Below are positions 54,920 through 63,027 of a DNA stretch of 64,000 nt, one piece after another. Source of the DNA: G963665085 sp963665085 (GTDB lineage: Bacteria; Bacteroidota; Bacteroidia; Bacteroidales; JAAAOM01); assembly GCA_963665085.2 (NCBI GenBank), contig CAXXXS010000002.1:992001-1056000 (forward strand), given 5' to 3'. Under the pieces are notes generated by a model. It was not told where the DNA came from and ran no database searches. It saw nothing but the letters and a program-made list of their open reading frames with translations. The position numbers and the translations under genes are program-made. Within the stretch, counting starts at the first letter, position 1, and every line of letters starts with the position of its first letter.

Positions 54920-54983
54920 CGTTTAAGAAATGACGCTGCCAGGTCTATTGACGCTGGCAGGTCAATTCTTTAGGTAAACTATA
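54920..54983. repeat. Hairpin element between susD and sulfatases, locus D
   Basis: GTTTA..AGAA.TGACGCTGCCAG on the left pairs imperfectly with CTGGCAGGTCA.TTCT..GTAAAC on the right. The inner GACGCTGYCAGG block resembles the interior of the element at 20509-20642, so it may be a decayed relative. It could also attenuate transcription into the sulfatases. Confidence 0.5.
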
Positions 54984-55010
54984 AGATACCCCAGTTATTA
55001 AAAAACTGAT

Positions 55011-56447
55011 TTAGTATCCGGTATTATTCTCATTTAAATTAGAGTTTGCATCAAGCTCACTTTGTGGAATGGGGAATAACACATGATAATCTTTTGCAGC
55101 AGCCCCTCTTGCAAGCGCAGTTGATATTAATTTATCATGTCTTATCAAGTCTTCTCGTTCTTTGTTCTCGAAAAAGAATTCATGTAATCTTTCATCCAAT
55201 ATTTTATCTTTTAAAGTAGTTTGTGTAAAATCACCAACTGATAATGAGGTTATTCCTGCCCTGGTTCTTACTTCATTGATTAAATCGATACCTTCCTGGG
55301 TAGGCCCGTTTAACTCGTTTAATGCTTCAGCCCTTGCTAAAAGAATATCTGCATACCTGATATCAGGCATATCAATACCTCCTAAATAGGCAACAGCATT
55401 TGGGTCCAATCCATGTTTATTACACAATGATTTATCTTCTCCATATCCAACAACTGTCACATCTGATGTATTTACATAACTTGTAATGAATGCTTCTGTT
55501 CTGGTATCATTTTCTTCGAATGAATCAAGGAATTCATCAGTCCAATATGTTCTGGTAGCCCATGTTCCCTGATTTGAGAGAGGGAATGGAAAATCTGTAG
55601 GAAAATTTAAACCAGAAAGATATTCAGCCTTATTACTTGCATCGGCACAATGCACCCAGATTAATTCGCTATTCCCTTCATTAGCTACACCAAAAACATC
55701 AGCATAATTAGTTTGTAAAGAATACTCCGAAAGATCAATAATGTCTTGTGCAGCATCTGCACTTTTTTGCCATTGTTTTGTATTTAAATAATGCTTGCAC
55801 AAGAATGCCAATGCTGCACCTTTAGTCATCCTTCCATACTGCTCCGGAGTTACAGGAAGATCGGCAGCAGCTTCTGTTAAATCCGTTTCAATTTGGTTTA
55901 ACATCTCTGCTTCTGTAGCTCTTGGCAACTCTAGTTCTGTAGTTTCTGTTGTTGTGAAAATAGGAGTCGTTCCAAATTTATTGTACAATGATGCGTATGC
56001 ATAACCACGTAAGCCCTTTGCTTCCGCAGTAAGTAGTTTACTATAATCATCCGAATATTCTCCTTCTCCACTGTTAAGTTTATCCAATAAAAGATTGGCA
56101 TTTCGAATAATAGTGAACAAAACAGACCATTGATTGCTGGAATATCCATTGTTTGCATCCCAGGTGAAATTACGGAAATTAACTGCAACATCTGTCTCCC
56201 AGCTACCTCCTTGTCCCCAACCAATACCTGACATATATGCACTAATAAACATACCTCGCACATAATTAAATCCGGTTAAATGGGCACTACTATATAATGA
56301 GTACATAATGGTATTTAATCCTGACTCTGTTTTCAAAAACTCATCGGATAACTCTGAATATACTTCCTCCTCAAGTACATCGGTACAACTATAAGGAAGA
56401 AGTGATGCTACTATAATTATAAATGGTATTATTATTTTGTTTTTCAT
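55011..56447 (-). CDS. SusD/RagB-like nutrient-binding lipoprotein, locus D
   Basis: I start at 56447 (MKNKIIIPFIIIVASLLPYSC), inside the longest frame, which would overlap susC. The lipobox is LPYSC. Mature N-terminus TDVLEEEVYSELSDEFLKTESGLNTI; helical units AEAKGLRGYAYASLYNKFG and GAALAFLCKHYLNTKQW; C-terminal block DERLHEFFFENKEREDLIRHD, ending NENNTGY. It is more divergent than the locus B and C proteins. It lies 10 bp after susC. With three sulfatases downstream, the ligand is likely a sulfated marine polysaccharide. Confidence 0.92.
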   Translation of the reverse strand: MKNKIIIPFIIIVASLLPYSCTDVLEEEVYSELSDEFLKTESGLNTIMYSLYSSAHLTGFNYVRGMFISAYMSGIGWGQGGSWETDVAVNFRNFTWDANNGYSSNQWSVLFTIIRNANLLLDKLNSGEGEYSDDYSKLLTAEAKGLRGYAYASLYNKFGTTPIFTTTETTELELPRATEAEMLNQIETDLTEAAADLPVTPEQYGRMTKGAALAFLCKHYLNTKQWQKSADAAQDIIDLSEYSLQTNYADVFGVANEGNSELIWVHCADASNKAEYLSGLNFPTDFPFPLSNQGTWATRTYWTDEFLDSFEENDTRTEAFITSYVNTSDVTVVGYGEDKSLCNKHGLDPNAVAYLGGIDMPDIRYADILLARAEALNELNGPTQEGIDLINEVRTRAGITSLSVGDFTQTTLKDKILDERLHEFFFENKEREDLIRHDKLISTALARGAAAKDYHVLFPIPQSELDANSNLNENNTGY

Positions 56448-56457
56448 CTGTTTGTTT

Positions 56458-59400
56458 TTAAAATTGAACATTTAAACCTAACATCCATGTTTTAGCCAAA
56501 GGATATGCGTTATAATCAATCCTTGCATTTCCTTGTCCAAACGCATTTGCTTCCGGGTCATATCCTGAATAATCGGTGATGGTTAACAGGTTTTGACCTG
56601 AGATATAAACCTTAGCTGACTGTAACCCCCAGAATTTAACTGGAATGGTATAATTTAATTGAAGGCTTTTCAAACGGATATACGAAGCATCCTCAATAAC
56701 CAGGTTACTAACTTTTCCACCACCATACGCACTGGTATTTATACCGGATGGCCATTTTGCATCTGGATTGTCAGTTGTCCATCTATCTTCTATCTGGGCT
56801 GCAATCCTGTTTCTTCTGAAGTTTGCAGGATACATACTTTCAATGGCATTATTATTTAATAAGCTTGCTCCTTGTTGCCCTTGAAAGAAGATATCTAAAT
56901 CAAAGTTTTTATAAGTAAAAGAGTTACGGATACCAAAAGTAAAGTCTGGGAAAGGATTACCTAAAACTACCTGATCATCGGTGGATATCTGTCCATCATC
57001 ATTTATATTATCAAATTTTGGATAACCAGGCTGTGCCGTAGGTTGAACATAACCATCAATCTCATCCTGGTCCTGAAAAATACCGATTATCCTGTATCCA
57101 TAATAGGAACTAAGTGGAAGCCCCGGTTTAATAATAACAGTGTTACCAACGGCTTGTATATACCCTGTAACAATTGATTCAAGACTACCTAAAGAGGTCA
57201 CTTCGTTTTTAACTGCTGATATGTTAAACGTTGTTTTCCATGTAAAATTTCCTTTGATGATATTACGGGAATTAAGCATTAACTCAACTCCTTTGTTCTC
57301 CATCGATCCTACATTTTTCATTATTGAGCTATACCCTGACGAAGTAGGTAATGGTAATTCTAACAACATATCAGTTGTTTTTTTATTGAAATAATCAAAG
57401 GTTCCTGATATTCTTCCATCAAGGAACCCAAAATCAACACCCACGTTTAATTGCTCTGTTGTTTCCCACTTTAAATCTGGATTAGCAATTCGCGATGGTT
57501 CTGTACCAACATAAACGCTACCGCCAAGAATTGCATTACCACCATCATCATATGTACTTAGTGACAGATAATTCGTTATCTCCTGGTTTCCGGTTTGTCC
57601 CCAGCTTGCCCTAAGTTTTAATTCGCTAAACACTTCCGGGATAAAGTCTTCTTCTGCTAATTTCCATCCCAAAGCAAAAGATGGGAAGTAACCAAATTTA
57701 TTGTTCTCTCCAAATCGTGATGAACCATCTGCCCTGATCGAAGATGTAAACAAGAAATTGTAGAATGAATAATTTATACGTCCCAGGTATGATAATAATG
57801 TATTCTCCTCCTTAAGGCTTGAAATTGATGCATTGGTTGGATCCCCTAAACCTAAATTATCTGTTCCAAGATCATCAGATGGAAAATTATTGGTTCCTGC
57901 TGAAAATCTTTTTAACATAAAATCCTGGTAAGTAACACCTCCCAAAATACTGATTGAATGATTATCATTAATTGTTTTTGAGTAATTCATTGTATACTCA
58001 AAAAGGACATTTGAACGATCCAATGATGCAACATCAGCTTGTCCATTATTTGTATTACCATGGATAGTTTTCCTGGAATTGTATAAATCCCTTCTCATAT
58101 TCTGATTATCGAAACCCACATTGACTTTTGCTGTTAAAGCCTCCATAATTTTATAATCAAGGGTTAAGTTTCCAAACATCCTGTTCGTCTCACTTTTACT
58201 TGAAATACCATATACTGTGCTTAATGGATTATTAATCGTTAACTCAGTAGAGCGCGAATAATTTCCCTCATCATCATAAATTGGCTCAGTAGGATCATAT
58301 AACAAGGCTGTATTTACTGGTCCTGCTGATTCGTTTGTACTAACCCCTCCGATATAGTTATCACTGTTTTCTCTACTTGTATTAATGTTTACACCGAAAT
58401 TTACCCGTTTTCCTATTTCCTGGCTAACATTAACACGTGCTATGTATCTTTTTGTACCTGTTTCTTTAACTACACCTTGCTGATCAAAATAATTGAGCGA
58501 AACATAATATTTTGTTTTTTCTACACCTCCTGACATGGATAAGTTATGGCTTTGAATAGGAGCTGTCTGGAAGATCTCTTCCTGCCAGTTTGTTCCATCC
58601 CCAATTCTTGTAATATCATCCTGAGAGAATACAGGCTCATTGCCCATTTCTGTTGACATTGTATTTATTGTCTCAATGTACTCAGAAGTTTCAAGAATAT
58701 CAATCATTTTTGCGACACGCTGTGTTCCGGCATAAGCATCATAACTAAACTTGACCCCATTAGAACCTTTTTTTGTTGTAATTAAAACAACACCGTTTGC
58801 ACCGCGGGATCCATAAATAGCAGTTGCAGAAGCATCTTTTAATATTTCGATAGATTCGATATCATTAGGATTTAATGAATTTAATGGATTTTTCGTATTT
58901 AAGTTCTGACTTACGTTTGCAACCTGCTCATCAGAAGACGAACCTGATAGTCCAGAACCATTATCAATGGGTAAACCATCAATTACATACAGTGGCTCAT
59001 TCCCTGCATTTATAGAAGTTGCTCCACGAATACGAATTGACAAACCTCCACCTGGCTCAGAACTCGCTTGGGTAATTTGTACACCGGCAATTCGTCCCTG
59101 CATTGCCTGATCAATGGAAGAAATTGCCCCCTGGTTTAAATCTTCATTTTTAATTGATGTAACAGAACCTGTTAAGTCTGATTTTTTTACAGTTCCATAT
59201 CCAATAACCACAACTTCTTCTAGCTCTTCTATATCTTCCAAAAGAACAATGTCGATTGTAGATTGCCCCCCAACAGATATATCTTCCGATAAAAATCCAA
59301 TAAAAGAAAAGCTAATAACGGCATCTGGTGAAGAAACGGAAAGCGTATAATTTCCATCTAAATCGGATACCGTACCATTACTCGTCCCCTTTTCTATAAT

Positions 59401-59832
59401 ATTAACACCAGGTAATGGACTATTATCTTTATCGGTTACCCTTCCCTTTATTGTTATTTCTTGTTTTAAGCCCGATGGGGTAATTACTACCAGGTTATCA
59501 TCCAACAACTGATAGGTTAGTAATTGCTCTTTGAATAATTGATCTAGTAATTCACGCTCATTAACATTCTTAACTTTTAAATCAACTTTTTTATCCAGAT
59601 CAATAAATTCCTCATTGTAGAAAAAATGCAGCTCACTACTTTGCTCTATTGCTTTTAGTGCTTCCCGAAAAGTTTTGTTCGTAATATCCAAAGAGAATGC
59701 CCCCTGAGGAAGAACATTTGCACTTATTGAAACCAATACGATGCAGTTAAATAGCAAGAGTTTCATAATAATTAAAGTTTTTAGTTTAATAGTCCATGTT
59801 AATGGAATCTTTAACACTTCATTTTTTTTCAT
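56458..59832 (-). CDS. SusC/RagA-like TonB-dependent transporter, locus D
   Basis: I start at 59832 (MKKNEVLKIPLTW), the ATG in CAAAATTATG that matches the other three loci; an ATG at 59859 is possible. Signal core MKLLLFNCIVLVSISANV, STN domain (FSLDITNKTFREALKAIE), carboxypeptidase-D-like domain (GRVTDKDNSPLPGVNI), linker ELEEVVVIGYGTVKKSDLTGS, plug (GLSIRIRGATS, ILKDASATAIYGSRGANG), barrel ending MLGLNVQF. It carries substrate across the outer membrane with the locus D SusD. The barrel is less similar to B and C than those are to each other. Confidence 0.94.
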   Translation of the reverse strand: MKKNEVLKIPLTWTIKLKTLIIMKLLLFNCIVLVSISANVLPQGAFSLDITNKTFREALKAIEQSSELHFFYNEEFIDLDKKVDLKVKNVNERELLDQLFKEQLLTYQLLDDNLVVITPSGLKQEITIKGRVTDKDNSPLPGVNIIEKGTSNGTVSDLDGNYTLSVSSPDAVISFSFIGFLSEDISVGGQSTIDIVLLEDIEELEEVVVIGYGTVKKSDLTGSVTSIKNEDLNQGAISSIDQAMQGRIAGVQITQASSEPGGGLSIRIRGATSINAGNEPLYVIDGLPIDNGSGLSGSSSDEQVANVSQNLNTKNPLNSLNPNDIESIEILKDASATAIYGSRGANGVVLITTKKGSNGVKFSYDAYAGTQRVAKMIDILETSEYIETINTMSTEMGNEPVFSQDDITRIGDGTNWQEEIFQTAPIQSHNLSMSGGVEKTKYYVSLNYFDQQGVVKETGTKRYIARVNVSQEIGKRVNFGVNINTSRENSDNYIGGVSTNESAGPVNTALLYDPTEPIYDDEGNYSRSTELTINNPLSTVYGISSKSETNRMFGNLTLDYKIMEALTAKVNVGFDNQNMRRDLYNSRKTIHGNTNNGQADVASLDRSNVLFEYTMNYSKTINDNHSISILGGVTYQDFMLKRFSAGTNNFPSDDLGTDNLGLGDPTNASISSLKEENTLLSYLGRINYSFYNFLFTSSIRADGSSRFGENNKFGYFPSFALGWKLAEEDFIPEVFSELKLRASWGQTGNQEITNYLSLSTYDDGGNAILGGSVYVGTEPSRIANPDLKWETTEQLNVGVDFGFLDGRISGTFDYFNKKTTDMLLELPLPTSSGYSSIMKNVGSMENKGVELMLNSRNIIKGNFTWKTTFNISAVKNEVTSLGSLESIVTGYIQAVGNTVIIKPGLPLSSYYGYRIIGIFQDQDEIDGYVQPTAQPGYPKFDNINDDGQISTDDQVVLGNPFPDFTFGIRNSFTYKNFDLDIFFQGQQGASLLNNNAIESMYPANFRRNRIAAQIEDRWTTDNPDAKWPSGINTSAYGGGKVSNLVIEDASYIRLKSLQLNYTIPVKFWGLQSAKVYISGQNLLTITDYSGYDPEANAFGQGNARIDYNAYPLAKTWMLGLNVQF

Positions 59833-59904
59833 AATTTTGTAAGTTATTAGGTTAGACATATCAGCCGACCGACCAAAGCAAGCTGATTGTTTACAATAAA
59901 AATG

Positions 59905-59933
59905 AATGGGAGTTCAGTACTCCCATTTTTTTT
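59905..59933 (+). terminator. Plus-strand terminator antisense to the susC leader, locus D
   Basis: Perfect 8-bp stem AATGGGAG (59905-59912) / CTCCCATT (59920-59927) running into T up to 59933. It points against fecR and susC, as in loci A, B and C. Confidence 0.7.
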
Positions 59934-60004
59934 AACAAAAAATGGATCTTAAGGTGAAAAATCTGTTATTCTCATATTTTATATTTAGTTAGTTATTAAA
60001 ATAA

Positions 60005-61129
60005 TTACTTCTGTTTTAAGAAACGTAAATAGTCTTTATGCACTGATTTGTCTAAATCAATAGTAACTTTTTTTGGTTCAATAGTGTATTTTATTGGTGC
60101 TGTTAGTTGTAAAGCTTTTAGTATTAGCTCCAGTGTCTGATCGCTAAATGATCCGGAAAACTGAAACTGATTAATTTCTGTAGAAACTAATTCAATATTA
60201 ACATTGTATCTTCTTTCTAATAATACAGAGAATTCCCTCATTGACATATTCTGGATTATCCATACATCATCCTTCCAGGAAGTAACTAAATCTGTATTTA
60301 TGTCTTTCTTCAAAAAAACATCTGTATTTTTTATCTTATTTATCTTAACAAGCGGTTTTCCTTTATCCGGAACAACCACATCTAATTTTTCTTTATTTGC
60401 TTTATCTGGTTCCTTAAAAACAGCAACAATCTGATTGGGTTTTAACAATACTGATTCATCTTGTCCTGCTTTCGAAACTTCTATTGATCCTTCTACCAAT
60501 GCAGCAGCAATTATATTTTCCTCTTCGTAAGCTTTTACATTAAATTCTGTTCCTAAGGCTTTAATAAAAACATCTCCTGCTTTTACAATAAACGGATGCT
60601 TTTTATTTTTCGCTACATCAAAAAAAGCTTCACCTGAGAGTTCTACTTCACGTGCATTTAATTGGTTGAAATTTGCTGCATATTTTATTTTACTTCCTGC
60701 ATTTAGCATTACTTTGGTATTATCGGGCAGTTGCACTTTTGTCTTGGCACCTAATGGAGCCTCTACAACACAATACTCATTCGGTATTTCCTGGTTTTGC
60801 TGAATAAAATAAAAATACAACGACCCCAAAACTGTTATTATCAATAATGAGGCTGCTACTCTAAATAAAAATTTGAAGTTTGTTGATTTTGTTTCCTGGC
60901 TTAAAAGAATTCTTTTGTTTAACCTTTCACGTGAACCTTCTATATTGAATTTATTATCTAATCGAATATATTCTTCTGATTTAACTAAAGTTCTAAGCTG
61001 ATTGTAATAATTCTTTAATTCCAGATTATCATTAATGGCATCCAGAACTGACTTATGTTCCTGTTTATCCAATTCTCCAAGAACATAGAGTTCTATCTTT
61101 TGCTTTATATCTAAAGTATCTTTTTGCAT
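60005..61129 (-). CDS. FecR-family anti-sigma factor, locus D
   Basis: A 374-residue single-pass protein, about 40 residues longer than the other three because of a charged insert in the periplasmic part (about 245-275, KEPDKANKEKLDVVVPDKGK). Transmembrane helix about 88-108 (LFRVAASLLIITVLGSLYFYF), FecR domain (VEAPLGAKTKVQLPDNTKVM; VFIKALGTEFNVKAYEEE), C-terminal DUF4974 (MSMREFSVLLERRYNVNIEL). It is encoded 247 bp after its sigma gene; a half copy of the CCTCCTAAATCC repeat lies in that gap. Confidence 0.92.
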   Translation of the reverse strand: MQKDTLDIKQKIELYVLGELDKQEHKSVLDAINDNLELKNYYNQLRTLVKSEEYIRLDNKFNIEGSRERLNKRILLSQETKSTNFKFLFRVAASLLIITVLGSLYFYFIQQNQEIPNEYCVVEAPLGAKTKVQLPDNTKVMLNAGSKIKYAANFNQLNAREVELSGEAFFDVAKNKKHPFIVKAGDVFIKALGTEFNVKAYEEENIIAAALVEGSIEVSKAGQDESVLLKPNQIVAVFKEPDKANKEKLDVVVPDKGKPLVKINKIKNTDVFLKKDINTDLVTSWKDDVWIIQNMSMREFSVLLERRYNVNIELVSTEINQFQFSGSFSDQTLELILKALQLTAPIKYTIEPKKVTIDLDKSVHKDYLRFLKQK

Positions 61130-61209
61130 TTTAGTCTTTCTAATATATATGACAGTTGAAAAGGATTTTTGTATGAGTCGAATGTTCGTTTTTTTTATTT
61201 TTTTTATAT

Positions 61210-61258
61210 GACCTCCTAAATCCTCCTCCGAGGAGGACTTTAAGAGAAGCTACAAAAT
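61210..61258. repeat. Half copy of the CCTCCTAAATCC palindromic repeat
   Basis: Left arm GACCTCCTAAATCCTCC with its hairpin partner GGAGGACTT and the following GCTACAAAATAA, matching the cores at 32827 and 38057. The right arm is missing. It lies between sigma and fecR of locus D. Confidence 0.7.
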
Positions 61259-61376
61259 AAGTTGCTCTAGAATTACAATATCGAAAACGTTATTAAAAAC
61301 AAACTATATGGATTTTTTCACTAGAGTAACAAAACATAATCTTTATCCATTTTAATTAAATTGAACCGTATTTTAA

Positions 61377-61940
61377 TTATAGGAACTCTTTAAGCTTTTC
61401 TCTTAAATAAGTTAAAGAAGAAGACATATGTGACTTTACAGTTGTAATTGAGATGCCCAATTCATCAGCTATTTCTCTATACTTTTTCCCGTCGAATCGA
61501 TTCATCGAAAAAACTTTCTTTTGCTGATTTGGCATGCTATCAATAGCTTCTTTTAACTCATTTTCAAATTCCTTATACTGTAACGCCTGAAGTGGAGAGG
61601 ATTCGAATTCTTCATATAACACCTCTTTTTTGTCCAAAACATTTACATATAAATCTTTATACTTTTTTATAACCTGGAGGTGTTGAAGATAATTTAAGGA
61701 AATATTGTGTACTGCTCTAAATAGATAATGTTTAAGGGATTCCTTAATTTTTATTTTTGTTCTGTTTTGCCATAAACGAAAAAAACACTCTTCTGCAATT
61801 TCTTCTGCAGCCATTTCGTCTTTTACCAACAAATAGGCATACTTACATAAATCAAAATAATATTGATCAAAGATTTCATTAAAATCCTTGGATTTTCCAG
61901 CTTTTAACCCTTGTATTAGTCTCTTTTCGTTAAAATCCAT
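61377..61940 (-). CDS. ECF (sigma-70 family) RNA polymerase sigma factor, locus D
   Basis: I start at 61940 (MDFNEKRLIQGLKAG); a further ATG at 61970 adds ten basic residues without family support. Region 2: FNEIFDQYYFDLCKYAYLL, AEEIAEECFFRLWQNR. Region 4: MPNQQKKVFSMNRFDGKKYREIA, LGISITTVKSHMSSSLTYL. It is a minimal ECF factor and should activate the locus D operon (61129 to 49474) on release by FecR. Confidence 0.92.
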   Translation of the reverse strand: MDFNEKRLIQGLKAGKSKDFNEIFDQYYFDLCKYAYLLVKDEMAAEEIAEECFFRLWQNRTKIKIKESLKHYLFRAVHNISLNYLQHLQVIKKYKDLYVNVLDKKEVLYEEFESSPLQALQYKEFENELKEAIDSMPNQQKKVFSMNRFDGKKYREIADELGISITTVKSHMSSSLTYLREKLKEFL

Positions 61941-62054
61941 TATGAATTTGACATGTTGCCGTCGCTTCAAAAATAAATAAATAATGAAGTATTGCTAATA
62001 TTTTTTTTAACTCCGTTAAAATTGCAAATCAGAAACAACAAGCTAACACCCTCA

Positions 62055-62717
62055 TTATGAAAGCCTCTTACACATCAACGAAGCTATAATACTAATATGA
62101 GCCAGGTAATATGTTGGTAAGATTAAAAAATTTAAATCCTGGTATGAAGCAAATTCTTTAAATGCAATAATTGTATCGGAAAACAAGACTAAAAAAATTC
62201 CAAAGACATATAATCCTTTTGAAAAATCTTTACCTCGTATACCCAGTGCTGCGCCAAATGAAAAACAAGAAATAATCAGATAAATAAGCGCAGCCCACAT
62301 TAATACAATAAGCTTTATTGATGGATATAAACAAAAAAAGAAAAACACCAGGTAACCTGCAAGTACAATTCCGGTAAATAAGTAGTTTAGTTTGCCATTA
62401 AGAAGAGCATAGGTTAAATATCCGATATGAGCTAAAAAGAAAAACACAATTCCTGTAACAAATATATTTGGATTCCCATGCATGTTTGATAGAAACCAGT
62501 CTCCTATAATAGAAAACAGAAAAGCTAAGACAATCATCCAGACATCTAACCTCTTTGAGAGTTGTTTAAAATAAACGAATAGAATAATTAAGATACCTGC
62601 TCCCGCAGAACCAGACTTAAAGAAAAATCCAAATTCATTTAAAGCCAAAATAGCCAGTATCAAAGGAATTATCAACAGAAAGTACGCCCATTTTTTGTTT
62701 TTTAGTAGATTAGTCAT
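62055..62717 (-). CDS. YhhN family membrane protein (putative lysoplasmalogenase)
   Basis: A 220-residue protein with about eight membrane helices. YhhN/TMEM86 features: FSIIGDWFLSNM with the conserved Gly-Asp in an early helix, and LVLFSDTIIAFKEF with the conserved Ser-Asp in a late helix. Animal members hydrolyse the vinyl-ether bond of lysoplasmalogens; bacterial members are assumed to do likewise. Plasmalogens are typical of anaerobes, in line with the glycyl-radical enzyme next door. It is a monocistronic minus-strand gene and does not appear to belong to locus D. Confidence 0.82.
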   Translation of the reverse strand: MTNLLKNKKWAYFLLIIPLILAILALNEFGFFFKSGSAGAGILIILFVYFKQLSKRLDVWMIVLAFLFSIIGDWFLSNMHGNPNIFVTGIVFFFLAHIGYLTYALLNGKLNYLFTGIVLAGYLVFFFFCLYPSIKLIVLMWAALIYLIISCFSFGAALGIRGKDFSKGLYVFGIFLVLFSDTIIAFKEFASYQDLNFLILPTYYLAHISIIASLMCKRLS

Positions 62718-62802
62718 TTTTGTACTAGAGTTAGTTATTCAGATGATAAAAGTATCAAATTTCTTGTTTAGCTAATATCATATTGTAGTAATTTATACGC
62801 AC

Positions 62803-62977
62803 AAAAAAGAGATTGTCCAAAAAGTCTTTGTGTTTCTTCGTGTCTACTTTGAGGTTCTCTGTGGTATAATCTTAAAGAACTATGACACAGAGTTTCACAA
62901 AGAACATACAAAGTTTCGCTGAGAAAAGATAAATTAAACTTTCATGCTTTTATTACTTTTTGGACACTCTCTTTTTC
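62803..62977. repeat. Palindromic element with GAGATTGTCCAAAAAGT ends
   Basis: The left end AAAAAGAGATTGTCCAAAAAGT-like (62804-62826) and right end (62955-62976) are inverted repeats with one difference. Internal arms include TTTGTG.TTC with CACAAAG and CTCTGTG with CACAGAG. Non-coding, MITE-like; the rest of 62718-63027 shows no gene. Confidence 0.65.
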
Positions 62978-63027
62978 TTATTTACAAACCAAAAATTTCT
63001 ATAAAAGAAATAAATTTATCATCTACA

